NCBI GenBank assembly: GCA_028641055.1
Contig: CM054063.1
Location: forward strand, 42,789,304 to 42,853,303
Length of the DNA stretch: 64,000 nt
From: Alopecurus myosuroides
Lineage: Eukaryota > Streptophyta > Magnoliopsida > Poales > Poaceae
Direction of reading: 5' to 3'
In this document: positions 10,913 to 23,132 of the stretch, one piece after another
Position numbering within the stretch: the first letter of the stretch is position 1
Layout: every line of letters starts with the position of its first letter
Position numbers and translations under genes: made by a program
Notes under the pieces: generated by a model
Database searches by the model: none
Told to the model about the DNA's origin: nothing
The model's input: only the letters and a program-made list of their open reading frames with translations

Positions 10913-12859
10913 ACCGCGTTTTCGTGCCTAAGTGGCAGGCGATGGAGGACGGCCTGACGGAGCGAGGAATCCGTCTAGGTACAGAGGGATGGGACGAAAG
11001 AGCCAAAAAGTGGTGGTACGGGCATGGGGGATCGCTAGACCCGGAGACAGGGGCGTGTGTTCATCGGCAGAAAACGTTTGCTCCCACAAAATCCCTTGTT
11101 GACGCAATGACCAGAGCTCAACAGGGCTTGATCACGTTCAACAGAGAGAAATACGCAATGACCCATGCCCTCGGGAATCCTGAACACGGAGGACATATAC
11201 GAGGCAAAGGCAGATTGCCGTGGAAAGTAGGGTTTTCCCAGGAGAATGACCCGTACTGTTACAGAAGCCGTAAGAGAAAGACGGACCGGGCTGCAGATCT
11301 TCTGTCGAAGCTAGCATCGGAAGTTAGCGAGTTGAAGCAGACCGTGGCGGGAATACTTGTGAAAGAAACACCAGCGGCTGCAGGGCCGCATGAAGATCAT
11401 GCAGCGGATCTCGGAAGCCAGCATCAGCGGAGAAGCAGCGTGGCTTCCACGGAGGCCCCGCTTGTAGGTGCTAATGCACCGATGATCGAGAGTCGTGCAC
11501 CGGAGCCTCAATACCCCGTGGATGATGTAAAGGAGATGAAAGAATGCGATATGCATTATCCCGTGGGGAACATTTCCACGAAGGTAGCTACTGGCAGTGC
11601 TTTACCCTGTACACCTGGAGCACTCCACCACAACAACCCCATTCCATATGGCTATGCTCGTGTCACGGTGGAAGACATAGTCCAAGTGTTTGAGGACCTG
11701 GAGTTTGACATAGCTACACCCGAAGGGGATAGAAGACTTGGAGATGTCAAGCGTCAGTTCATTCTATGGAAAAAGAAGTACATACTGTTTCCAGGCGAGA
11801 CGCCAAGGCTAACAAGTCCACCCCCCTCCGATGGTGCAGGTGGTGGTGGTGGTGGTGGTGTTGGTGCTGGTTCACCTACGCCTCCTTCACGCCATTCGGC
11901 GCCGTACCCTGATCCACAATCTCCGGTGGGTAAGCAGGCGTCGCCCACCAATCCTCCTCCGGCGAGTAAGCCGCCGTCGCCCCCCCATTCCTCCTTCGGC
12001 GGATAAGCAGTCGTCGCCCCCCATTCCTCCTCCGGCGAAGAAACAGAAGCATGCGGACAGCAAGGAAACCTTCTCTTGGACTATTAACCCGGAGCCTTAT
12101 GTACCTAAGACCACACGAGTACCGGAGCCATCACTGAAGCCTATCCCCCCAAGGCCTTGCGAACTTAGTGATGCTGAAACCAAATTGGCCGCGAAGGCTC
12201 ACTATGACAATTGGATGGCCCATAAGAAGGCGCTAAAGGAGCCTAAGCCCAAGGAAGTATACCCTCCGTAGGTAGACAAGTGGGCTACGGGTGTTTTGTC
12301 GACACCGTCCCAAGCCGAGAAGAATTTTCCTAAAGACTATGATAATGAACTTTGTACGCAAGCAAAAGCATTGGCGGAGGAGAAAGAAAAAATGAAAAAA
12401 AGCGGGAAACAAGTTGACCAGCTCGGGATGCAGAGTAAACAATCGACCCCCCCGCTCATAGTGAAAGCCGGTCCAGAACAGGACCCCGAGGTCAGAACAG
12501 CTGCGGCAGCAATGGGATTGACTGTAGCTACTGCCATGAAAAATGCATCCGAGATGGGTATGTCTCTTCGTGCCATGTTAGGCTTGGACGCTGCGACAAT
12601 TTGTGAGGTAGCATTACAATACGTGAAGAAAGGGCCTCTCGTCGAGCCTACGCAGGAAAAGAATCTACCACCACTAATGCAAAGTCTGCTACGTTGGTAC
12701 AAACAATTCATATCATGGTCCGACAGAGAATTTGTGTATGTGGATGTTACAGAGGAGCATCACACCAAAAATTACTCTGTACCAGTTGAGATGAGTGAAT
12801 TGTTCCAGCTGTTCAATCTGCGCGAGCTCGACAAATCTATCCTGAGTTGCTACGTTCTG
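10913..12859 (+). pseudogene. CACTA-1 Ptta/En-Spm-type transposase-like gene, first exon, broken
   Basis: The N-terminal part contains WWYGHGGSLDPETGACVHRQ and GRLPWKVGFSQENDPYCYR, which I recognise as the plant Ptta/En/Spm transposase-24 type. A proline-rich linker follows (SPPIPPPAKKQKHADSK), then a conserved C-terminal block LPPLMQSLLRWYKQFISW. There is no ATG near the left edge because B1 cut the gene at 10913. A frameshift at the C-run near 11980 moves the frame from 1 to 2, and a TAG at 12269-12271 sits where CACTA-2 reads Leu-Ile. The frame ends at a good donor, TACGTTCT|GTAAGT, at 12859/12860. CACTA-2 encodes the same protein, so the family call is firm. It is non-functional as read. 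Confidence 0.85.
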
Positions 12860-12908
12860 TAAGTGATTTATTTCTACCTCATCTCGTTCTTCACTGCCTA
12901 CACTATAT

Positions 12909-14568
12909 TGAAGGGTTCGTTGCATAGAAAACAAAAAATTTCCTACGAGAGAGACACCCGAAAGGCCAAGATCTAATCTAGGAGACGAAGTGCAACGGGC
13001 AACGAGAGGGTTAAGGAGAACACATACCCTCGAAGACTCAAAGTGGTACGAGATCAAATCTCGTTGTTGGCGTAGTCGTACTCACACCGATCCCGATAGC
13101 GAGAAGATGAGCACCGCAATCCGGCGGTGCATCCGTGATCGGTCACACGTACGGTTGATGACGACCTCCGTTCCCTCGTTCCAGCGGGGCGCGGAAGTAG
13201 AGGATTCCTCGAAACTCCAGCAGCATGACGACATGGTGTGATGGAGAAAAACATTGCTCAGTGCTTCGCCAAGCGCACGAACAAGTGGTGGAGCAGCGGC
13301 AGGAGGGAGGAAGAGATGACACAAGTGTGTGTGTGGGGGAGAGGGAGCTCTCACCCCTCCTTTTATAGGAGGGGATGGCAGCCACGAATTTTTGGCTGCC
13401 TCCACCTCTCCCTCATCATGTGAGTGGAGTCTCCACTCAACCCACTCATTCTTCCATGAATTCCCACTCAAAATCCCAAGGGTTTTCTTTAATAAATAAA
13501 TAAAACAATTTTATTTCTTTATTTTAATATTTGTTAATTCCATTAACATATAACCCCTTGAGTTAGTTGTTAAATATATTAACAACCATTTGATAAGAAT
13601 CCCCTTGAAATATTTCAAAATTACTCGAAACAATTTCGGTGACTATTTCAATATTCCCCGAAACAATTTCGGTGCTGTCCAAACTTTTCTCCGATATTCC
13701 GTATCCTCTCAAATGCGTCATCGAACCTTAAGTGTGTCACCCTACGGTTCGCGAATAAGATAGACATGATCGAGACTCCTCTCCGATCAATAATCAACAG
13801 CGGGATCTGGAGATCCGTGATGACTCCTATATATTCAACGATGACTCTCGTGATCGTGTGAACCAACAACGCCGTGAACTATTCCCTTTGTCTCGCGATA
13901 TTTTACTTGTCCGAGATTCGATCATTGGTATCAACCATACCTTGCTCAATCTCGTTACCGACAAGTACTCTTTTCTCGTTCCCGTGATATAACATCCTTG
14001 TGATCATATCACGTGCTTGCAAGCGGTTTCGATGTGATATCATCGAGAGGGCCCAGAGTATATCTCTCTGTCATTTGGATGGACAAATCCCACTCTTGAT
14101 CCATGATCCTCAACTAATACTTTCCGAATACTCAACGACACCTTTATAGTCACCCTATTACGGTGTGACGTTTGATGCCATCAAAGCACTCTTCCGGTAT
14201 CAGTGATTGACATGATCTCATGGTCTAAGGAATAAGTTACTTTGTGTGTTTGATATAACAATGTAAACTAAATGACTTGATCGCATTGCTATATTCTCTT
14301 TGGGTATATGTTCATCACATCATTCTTCTAATGACATGATCCCGTTATTAACAACATCCAATGTTCATGATCAGGAAACCTTGATCATCTATTAATCAAC
14401 GAGCTAGTTAAAAGAGAGGCTTTACTAGGAACCATTGTTTGTTTATTAAGCACACATGTATCAACGTTTCCGGTTAATACAATTCCAGCATGAGAAATAA
14501 ACATTCATCATAAACAAGGAATAAGATAATAACCATTTTATTATTGCCTCTCGGGCATATTCCCTTCA
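12909..14568 (-). repeat. 3' LTR of the copia element
   Basis: This 1660-bp LTR has TGAAGG...CCTTCA ends and pairs with 19651-21320. Its small ORFs are duplicated in the other LTR and are shadows. It lacks the 10-bp AACATTAACA repeat present near 20290 in its partner. Confidence 0.92.
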
Positions 14569-17500
14569 GTCTCCCACTTGCACTAGAGTCAATAATCTAG
14601 TCTGTAAGCACTTAACACATATGGCGTTCCAGTGTTATTACCATGCTTTGCATGTGGTAAACATCATCAAAAAGATCTGAAATGTTCATGTCCTATTGTA
14701 TTTGCATGTTCTTTGCGTCTACACGCATCACTCATTCTCTAATGAGATGGCTTTGTATATATATGGTCAATCGGTGAAAACTTAATTCCTCAGCTTAAAC
14801 TGATGTCACTAACATTGTGAAAATGTAGCTTCATAGTGTTTAGCAATCTTGGAAATTCACCAAGTTCCGGTGATACCTTAATTCCTCAGCTTAAACTGAT
14901 GTTACTAACATTGTGAAAATGTAGCTTCATAGTTTCAGCATTCTTGGAAATTCACCAACTTCAATAAAGAACTCCTTGACACAAAATACGCTTATAATCA
15001 GTTGTTAACACAACGATATACTTTAGCCTTTGTTGTAGTATCTGTCACAATATTTTAATTTTGAAACTCTTTCAAATCCAGCATGGAACTTTCTTCCATC
15101 CTATTGTGCTACCGTTCATAACATATTTTAATTGAGATAAAATTACTTGAATAAATGACAAGACTATTAGTGTAACATATTACAACTAATATTTTGTCAT
15201 TACTATATAGGAAAACATATCCTTAGCATTTCTAAAATGACACAAGGATCTCTCCCACTGTTGTCTAATCATCATATGAATTATCCTGCTATAACATTTA
15301 TAGTATAGGACTCATCTGGTTGTGTACATAGCATGGAAACATTACTTAGAAATCTCAATTTCAATGATGCTCATCATGTGTCAAAACACATGAATCTTGC
15401 TCAATTATTTTCCATGTGACAAGAACTCCTTCTTATCAATTTTATATTGACTTACTTCAATATTTCATCTATGTAATTTGGCTTCAGTCATATCAGGCGC
15501 TTCAATCCATCTTTTATAGATATCGATGCCCAATATCTTCTAAGCTTTTCATCAATATGAAAATCTTAACCGTGTTAATTTAAAATACATATTTTTCAAT
15601 CTACCATATGTCATCTACATAAAGTATTGGAAATATGTCATAGCGCTCCCACTTAATTTCTTGTAACTTTACAAGCATCTTTATCGTTCATGATGGAATC
15701 AAACTCTTTTGATAACTTCATTAAGGTAAAGATTTCAACTTCGTTATGCTCACTTCAACCATTGAAGTGCGCATGCCTTTCTAGCAACCTTTTTGAATTT
15801 TACAAAACTCTCAGACTGTGTCAAGTACACATCCTTGAACAAACTTCCTCGAGAGGAGAATTGGTTTTGTTATTCAACATCCATATCATAATATGTAACT
15901 TTGCTAGAACTATCTGCAAAGACTAAAGCATCACTACGGAAGATCAAAATCTTGTAGTAGTGAACTCTTTGAACTTCGTCGAAAACAACTTTTTGATAAG
16001 TACAACTTTCAAAGGATGTAAAATCCATGTCTTTGTCGCTATGTAGACCCTTTTGCTATCGTTGGGCATCATGCCTATCGAAAGGACTACCAAGTCACAT
16101 ACTTGATATTCATACAAGGATACTATGGCGGATATAATGACTCATAGTCAATTTTACGAAGCCAGGGCCCATCATTTGCTTCCTTTATAAGTTCTAGGTC
16201 CTTTTGTTGTCAAAACAACACTTTACACTTAAACCACAAGTTGTTCTAAGTAAAAGTTTTTGGACTTTACTGGTACAGTTCGCAAACTCATTTGAAGTAT
16301 CTACAACATTTGTAGTGTCTTCTACTTAGTCAAAATAGTAAACCCCGGAACAACTTGCAGTGTTGCGCTACTCTTGACATGATAACGAAGATTCTCTAAT
16401 CTCGTTGAGTTAGTACTGTGCTCCCACTCACTTGTTTCGCAAGAACTACTTTCTCGAGAAATCAACCCTTTTTGACAAACAACATTTGTCTTTTGGTTCG
16501 GTGATAGGAGAAATACCCAATGTTTTATTTGGGATAACCTTATAAACATATATTTATCCTATTTTGGTTGTAAACATTTTACACATGCTATGCATACCAA
16601 AACTTAAGAAAGTGACAATTCGGGTCACTACCCAAACCATATCTTATATGTTGTCAATTTCAGCGGATCATGATGGTGCTCTTTTCAGTGGAAAAACGGT
16701 TGTCCTTAATGTATAAACTACAAAATTATAATGGCAATTTTATTAATCTTACCATGTCAAACAAGGTTTGATTTTGTCTTTTGAATACTCCAATCTAATG
16801 TGGGGTATTCGAGAAGTATAAGTTGTAGAACAATTCTGCAACTTCTCAGATGTTTTGCTAAACTTTTAACTCAAACTTTATACTTTATGATCCAATCATA
16901 AATACTTGATTATCTTGTTACAATGATTTTAACTTCATATTAACAACCTTTTGAACCAATTCAAAATGTCAAACTCCGTTCCCTTTAAATAGATATACTC
17001 ACATATCTACTCAAATCATCGACAGAATTTTATGAAGGAAGAATTAATCCACCATACATGACTACACATAATGGACTATATACATCAATATGTATAATCT
17101 CCACTAAATTAGTCGTCCATTCTACTTTGGCCTATGAACGGAATTCTAGTCATCTTTTGGAAGAGGTCTCACAAGCGTCAATTTATTCAAAACAAAATGA
17201 CTCCGAAAGTCCATCAATATGGAGTTCCTTCATGTTTTCCTTTCCGATATGAACTAAAATGGTGGTGTGACAATTTAAGTGATAATCTTTTACGTCTTGC
17301 AACGTTTTAGGATTTAGTCTTATAGATGTTTACTTTACCAACATGATTTATATTAACATATCCATCAATTATGGAATATGGTCATAGTTTGAACAATCTC
17401 ATTTGTTCTCACAAAAGACTAGAACAAAATAACAAATTATTAAGTTCTTCAAATAAATCTTGACTGTTTGGTTCGATACGACAATGAACACAATAACACT

Positions 17501-19650
17501 TTATTTATGTTCTTGTCATAATCGATTCCACATCTATTACTAGTTCCTTTTATGCCCTTGTATTTCTTGCATTGCGTTGCTTTGTATGACAACTCATAAC
17601 AACCAATGTGGTATCAAAATACCAAAAATACTTTGTTAACTAGTAATACATCTATAACTTGTATATCAAGCATATACTCCTGAGCTGGACTTTCCAGTTA
17701 TCTTCCTTTTTTGCCATATATCTTTTTGTAATTATATTTTCAATATTCCCTTCCCTTTATAGAAGAAACATTCAACATCAAACAATGCTAGTCTTACTAG
17801 CTCATTTTCTTTGGCGTGTTAGTCATATACTATCACCCACCATACTTTGAGTTTGATTGTACTACTAATATCACCATATTAATAGTATTCTTCTAGATTC
17901 CACTCTTTGCAATTTCCAAGTAAGGTAAACTACTTTACCCATACTTATAATCCATCCCATCATAACAATTTTATGATTAAGCTACTATAGCTCGAAGGAA
18001 GGGATTTAGAGGATAATTTTTAGCGCCCAACTTCTTGGAATATTCAAACTCCTAGCGTCTTCAATCATTGCATATATTCAGATAATATAAGCAAACATTG
18101 TCACGCTAAATTTGCATATATTCAGATAATATAAGCAAATATTGTCACGCTAAATTATACTCAGTCATGTTGCCAAAAAATAAGTTTCTAGATATCAATA
18201 TATCTTTCACTTGATTGTTTCTGAAAACAACTCTTTTCAGTTCCTAAATCACCTTGATCAACAAAACATTCTTTTGAAGATAAAGTAATAAGGAAGCAAC
18301 CATGACTCTGGATTCTAAGTACGAATTATTTGCTCTCTAGATTAATCAATCATTAACCATATGGAGCTTGGTAGGAAATACCAAAAATCTACAATAGGAC
18401 TCAATTTTAAATTTCACTAATACGGTACCAATCTTAAAAGGTATTTACCAGATCATAACAGTTATATCTCAATTAACAATCTAAGTGTAAGGTAGTTATG
18501 TGGATGCCAATGACTACTACAAGTTGTGCAAATTCACTTTGATTTGTTGTTCATGATAAATAAGTTCAAGTTAATTCAAAATTAAACCATGAACTCCCAC
18601 TCAAAAACAACATCCCTCTTAGTCGTCTTTAGTGATTACACGAACCAAATTCACTACAACAAAACCGATCATCACGTGAGATGATGTAGCTTCAAAAGCG
18701 AACATCGACATGTTCATCATATCATCCATATGACTCGTGCTTTACCTTTCGGTTACGTGTTTCGAGGCCATGTCTGTACATGCTAGGCTCGCCAAGTAGA
18801 ACCGTAGTATTGCGTGTGTTTCAAGGCCATGTCTGTACATGCTAGGCTTGAAAACACCCGTTGTATGCGAACGTTGAGTCTATCACACCCGATCATCACG
18901 TGGTGTCTCGAAACGACGAACTTTCTTAACGGTGCATACTTAAGGAAGAACACATTATTATCTTGATATTAAGTGAGAGGGATCATCTTATAATGGTACC
19001 GTCGCTATCTAAGCAAAACAAGATGCATAAAAGGATTAACATCACAAACATCACATGTAAGGATAACGTGATATGATATGGTCCTCCTTGCACTTGATCT
19101 CCATCATGTGCATCATGGTATGATCTCCATCATTCCACCGGCGTGGTACCAAGTACCATGGCACCCCAATCTTGATTGTACATCAATAAGAAGAAACTCA
19201 TATGGATACCTTACGGTATATCAATAATTTACAAAATAGATCATCTCATAATCAAATTTGTAATATTGACCATATCACATCACATGCCCAGCAAAAACTA
19301 GTTAGACGCCTCTAAATTATTTTTGCATATTTTACGTGGCTTAGGGCTTTCGATGATAGAACCGTTCATACCTACGAACATCAACCACAACGTTGATAAA
19401 CACATTTTTAACAACCCTTCATAGATTAGATCTTAACTATAGTAGGAGAAACGGACACCCCCTTAGCCACAAGTGAGACAACTCTCGCGTACATAGTACA
19501 CGTAAACTTAGTCTGGGGCAGCTTCATCCTACTATGACACTAAGATTATAAAATACTCAAGGAGGCAATAACATGATCATCAACGCCCACATACTCATAT
19601 GTGTTCTACCCGTACAAAACATCTATGCATAGATCCGGCTCTGGTACCAC
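14569..19650 (-). pseudogene. Degenerate copia gag-pol interior
   Basis: No long ORF survives on either strand, but pol relics are readable on the minus strand. The complement of 15610-15621 gives YVDD in a Leu-Tyr-Val-Asp-Asp-Ile context, the reverse-transcriptase active site. Near 16440-16550 the complement reads VCQKGLISRESSSCETSEW and neighbouring-frame text like KRVDF, resembling the integrase to reverse-transcriptase linker of wheat copia elements. Order on the minus strand (linker before YVDD, polypurine tract at the left LTR) fits copia. Two local tandem duplications occur: about 98 bp at 14778-14965 and about 45 bp at 18068-18157. The element could only move with proteins supplied from elsewhere. 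Confidence 0.75.
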
Positions 19651-21318
19651 TGAAGGGTTCGTTGCATAGAAAACAAAAAATTTCCTACGCGAGAGACACC
19701 CGAAAGGCCAAGATCTAATCTAGGAGACGAAGTGCAACGGGCAACGAGAGGGTTAAGAAGAACACATACCCTCGAAGACTCAAAGTGGTACGAGATCAAA
19801 TCTCGTTGTTGGCGTAGTCGTACTCACACCGATCCCGATAGCGAGAAGATGAGCACCGCAATACGGCGGTGCATCCGTGATCGGTCACACGTACGGTTGA
19901 TGACGACCTCCGTTCCCTCGTTCCAGCGGGGCGCGGAAGTAGAGGATTCCTCGGAACTCCAGCAGCACGACGACATGGTGTGATGGAGAAAAACATTGCT
20001 CAGTGCTTCGCCAAGCGCACGAACAAGTGGTGGAGCAGCGGCAGGAGGGAGGAAGAGATGACACAAGTGTGTGTGGGGGGGAGAGGGAGCTCTCACCCCT
20101 CCTTTTATAGGAGGGGATGGCAGCCACGAATTTTTGGCTGCCTCCACCTCTCCCTCATCATGTGAGTGGAGTCTCCACTCAACCCACTCATTCTTCCATG
20201 AATTCCCACTCAAAATCCCAAGGGTTTTCTTTAATAAATAAATAAAACAATTTTATTTCTTTATTTTAATATTTGTTAATTCCATTAACAAACATTAACA
20301 TATAACCCCTTGAGTTAGTTGTTAAATCTATTAACAACCATTTGATAAGAATCCCCTTGAACTATTTCAAAATTACTCGAAACAATTTCGGTGACTATTT
20401 CAATATTCCCCGAAACAATTTCGGTGTTGTCCAAACTTTTCTCCGATATTCCGTATCCTCTCAAATGCGTCATCGAACCTTAAGTGTGTCACCCTACGGT
20501 TCACGAATAAGATAGACATGATCGCGACTCCTCTCCGATCAATAATCAACAGCGGGATCTGGAGATCCGTGATGACTCCTATATATTCAACGATGACTCT
20601 CGTGACCGTGTGAACCAACAACGCCGTGAACTATTCCCTTTGTCTCGCGATATTTTACTTGTCCGAGATTCGATCATTGGTATCAACCATACCTTGCTCA
20701 ATCTCGTTACCGACAAGTACTCTTTTCTCGTTCCCGTGATATAAAATCCTTGTGATCATATCACGTGCTTGCAAGCAGTTTCGATGTGATATCACCGAGA
20801 GGGCCCAGAGTATATCTCTCCGTCATTTGGATGGACAAATCCCACTCTTGATCCATGTTCCTCAACTAATACTTTCCGAAGACTCAACGACACCTTTATA
20901 GTCACCCTATTACGGTGTGACGTTTGATGCCATCAAAGCACTCTTCCGGTATCAGTGATTGACATGATCTCATGGTCTAAGGAATAAGTTATTTTGTGTG
21001 TTTGATATAACAATGTAAACTAAATGACTTGATCGCATTGCTATATTCTCTTTGGGTATATGTTCATCACATCATTCTTCTAATGACATGATCCCGTTAT
21101 TAACAACATCCAATGTTCATGATCAGGAAACCTTGATCATCTATTAATCAACGAGCTAGTTAAAAGAGAGGCTTTACTAGGAACCATTGTTTGTTTATTA
21201 ATTACACATGTATCAACGTTTCCGGTTAATACAATTCCAGCATGAGAAATAAACATTCATCATAAACAAGGAATAAGATAATAACCATTTTATTATTGCC
21301 TCTCGGGCATATTCCCTT

Positions 21319-21320
<2 letters not shown>
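19651..21320 (-). repeat. 5' LTR of the copia element
   Basis: This 1670-bp LTR partners 12909-14568. The adjacent primer-binding site at 19637-19649 fixes it as the 5' LTR of a minus-strand element. Confidence 0.92.

Positions 21321-21364
<44 letters not shown>
21321..21364. repeat. (TA)n microsatellite in the CACTA-1 intron
   Basis: About 44 bases of alternating TA/AT continue at 21740-21759 after the short TIR element. The equivalent intron of CACTA-2 has one uninterrupted (AT)n run at 38611-38654, so both flanks here were once one tract. Confidence 0.9.
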
Positions 21365-21366
<2 letters not shown>

Positions 21367-21739
21367 ACAAATTTATGCTACTCCCGGGTGTAGCTACACC
21401 CACATGTGTTTAGTATGATGTATGCAGTATTTGTCATACCGAAGAGTATGTATAGGTAGTATGCAATATATATTACTATTTCGGCAGTATATATACTACT
21501 TTTTTATGTACTATGTGTAATTTTTCTACATACTCCTTTTATACGTACATATATACCGGTATTTTGAATATATAGTGCAAACTACATGCTCAATTTTATA
21601 TTTTTTACGTAGCTTGTTTTAGAGTATCTTAGATATAGTAGATGAACATACTCAGACCAAAAAAGTATGACACATACCTCCGTACGGTAGTATATGAGAC
21701 GTGGGTGTAGATACACCCGGGAGTAGAAACCATTTTCCC
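21365..21739. mobile_element. Non-autonomous TIR element (MITE-like), 375 bp
   Basis: Left TIR sequence CTACTCCCGGGTGTAGCTAC (from about 21379) is mirrored at the right end, whose complement reads CTACTCCCGGGTGTATCTAC, within roughly 40-bp imperfect inverted ends starting GGACAAAT and GGGAAAAT. It has no coding potential. It splits a (TA)n tract that is continuous in CACTA-2, which fixes the boundaries. The superfamily is uncertain: a TA target would suit Tc1/mariner-like elements, but the target is itself TA-rich. Confidence 0.7.
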
Positions 21740-21794
21740 TATATATATATATATATATTGTCCTAACTATATTGTTGCGGACGCTATTATGCAG

Positions 21795-22623
21795 ATTGAA
21801 GATTTGGGAATGCAAAATAAGAATCATCCATGATGTTGGGTTCATTGACCCACAAATCATTAATGGAACTATGTTAGAACGTCAACCTTAAGACGTGGAG
21901 AAAGACTTGTACAATTTTCTTAGAAAGCATCAACTCAAAAGTCATATTCTATTTCCTTACCATTTTGGGTGAGTGTTTCTCTCTTGTGCCCATTCTCTTT
22001 TGTTTACTCCATGCATGGTATGTCTAATCGATAAGTTATGCATGACTGTGCATGTAACGTGTCTGCAGGTTCCACTGGATGCTGCTAAAAATTGAACTTC
22101 ACAGCTCCACAGTTTTTATCATGGACTCTATGGATTCAGATCCAAAGCTTTGGATCGACATGAGAAAAATGATGCAAAGGTAATTATTTTCAATCATTTG
22201 CGCTCTATATCGATCGGTATCTTTGGTTCATTTACAAATATGCAGTAGCTAATAACTCCTTTGTTCATTTAATTTTATTTGCACTGTAGAGTTTAGAGAC
22301 GGTTCTCAAGAGAAATTGTCGGTGAATTCAAACATTAGCTAGAATTTAAAAATGTGGTTCGTGGTGTGGATAAGCAGCCATCGGGGACCAATCTATGTGG
22401 ATACTATGTTTGTGAGAATATACAGAAAGAAACCACTGAGAAGAAGAAGCCGGAGAGCACGCGGAAGAGGCTGAATAACTTGCGGAGGGCGCTTACTCTA
22501 GAAGCTCGCTTCCGACCAATTCAAGAGGAAATAGCAGGATTTTTCCTTAGGCATGTCATCGATTCCAAAGGAGAACACTCTGCGTCCTCCGACGATGCAA
22601 CTTATAATCATCTCGGAGATTGA
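21795..22623 (+). pseudogene. CACTA-1 Ulp1-like cysteine protease exons, broken
   Basis: Spliced exons are 21795-21968, 22069-22179 and 22290-22623, with GT-AG introns whose phases match. The first begins by completing CYVL and reads LKIWECKIRIIHDVGF. The second holds the catalytic His region FHWMLLKIEL and Asp region IMDSMDSDPKLW. The third holds QPSGTNLCGYYVCENI, with the catalytic Gln and Cys of the Ulp1/C48 fold. Breaks relative to CACTA-2 are a TAA at 21889-21891, a TAG at 22294-22296 replacing Trp, and a further TAG near 22335. The catalytic residues themselves are preserved. Such a domain is known at the C-terminus of plant CACTA second genes; its substrate is unknown. Confidence 0.85.
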
Positions 22624-23132
22624 AACTTGTTCGAAGTTGTGTATGGTCATCCATCTTAATTGTGTATATAGAAACTTGTTCGAAGTTGTATATGGTCACC
22701 CGATATTGAATATATATTATATATTCCTATTGAATTCTTCTTGTTTCAAATTTCATATATATATGCATGTATATAGTAGCGTAAAATATATATATATGTG
22801 TATTGAAACTTCATCAAAATTAAAATAAAACACAAAATAAAATATAAAAGAAATAAAACAAAACAAATTAAAAAGAAACCAGGTTTAGGGGGCCTAAAAC
22901 CCTAAACCTGCGCAGGAGGTTTTCAGTCCCGGTTAGCCACAAGAACCGAGACTATAGGTCCTCCTCCCCGACGGACTCCTGGCGCCCACGTGGACGGGCC
23001 TTTAGTCCCAGTCCGTAAGTGGCGCGACTATGGGGGGGAGGGGGTATTTAGTCGCGCATAGCTAGTCCCGGTTGCGCGGCCGGGATTAATGGCCCTGGCG
23101 AACCGGGACTATAGGCCTATTTTCTACCAGTG
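22624..23132 (+). repeat. CACTA-1 3' subterminal and terminal region
   Basis: AT-rich 3' flank to about 22860 is followed by GC-rich inverted blocks such as AACCGAGACTATAGG, GCCTTTAGTCCCAG and CCGGTTGCGCGGCCGGG, ending at the terminal repeat. It is nearly the mirror of 35045-35556 in CACTA-2. There is no coding content. Confidence 0.85.

Larger units (their letters stand above)
12909..21320 (-). mobile_element. BARE/Angela-like copia LTR retrotransposon, degenerate
   Basis: Direct LTRs lie at 12909-14568 and 19651-21320, with a 5082-bp interior. On the minus strand the LTR starts TGAAGGGAATATGCCC and continues GAGAGGCAATAATAAAATGG, the style of BARE/Angela LTRs. The primer-binding site (complement of 19637-19649) is TGGTACCAGAGCC, one base from the initiator-Met form. 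A polypurine tract, AGTGCAAGTGGGAGAC, adjoins the other LTR. Flanks are TATAT (left) and TACAT (right), a likely duplication with one change. I count about 21 substitutions and one 10-bp indel between the LTRs, roughly 1.3 percent. Confidence 0.9.
10913..23132 (+). mobile_element. CACTA-1 transposon, 3' part (Caspar-like)
   Basis: This element carries a Ptta/En-Spm-type gene continuing into a Ulp1-like protease and ends at 23132 with GGCCTATTTTCTACCAGTG, the complement of CACTGGTAGAAAATAGGCC. CACTA-2 has the same terminus at 35045. Subterminal GC-rich blocks (AACCGGGACTATAGG, CTAGTCCCGG) are typical of Triticeae CACTAs and are known to serve as transposase-binding repeats in this superfamily. 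The 5' part, including any tnp2, lies beyond element B1 to the left. Nested inside are a copia element and a short TIR element, both in an intron. Confidence 0.9.

Noticed and set aside
14700..19600. CRISPR-like or satellite array in the AT-rich copia interior
   Set aside because: Only two short two-copy duplications are present, with no regular spacing, and the organism is a plant.
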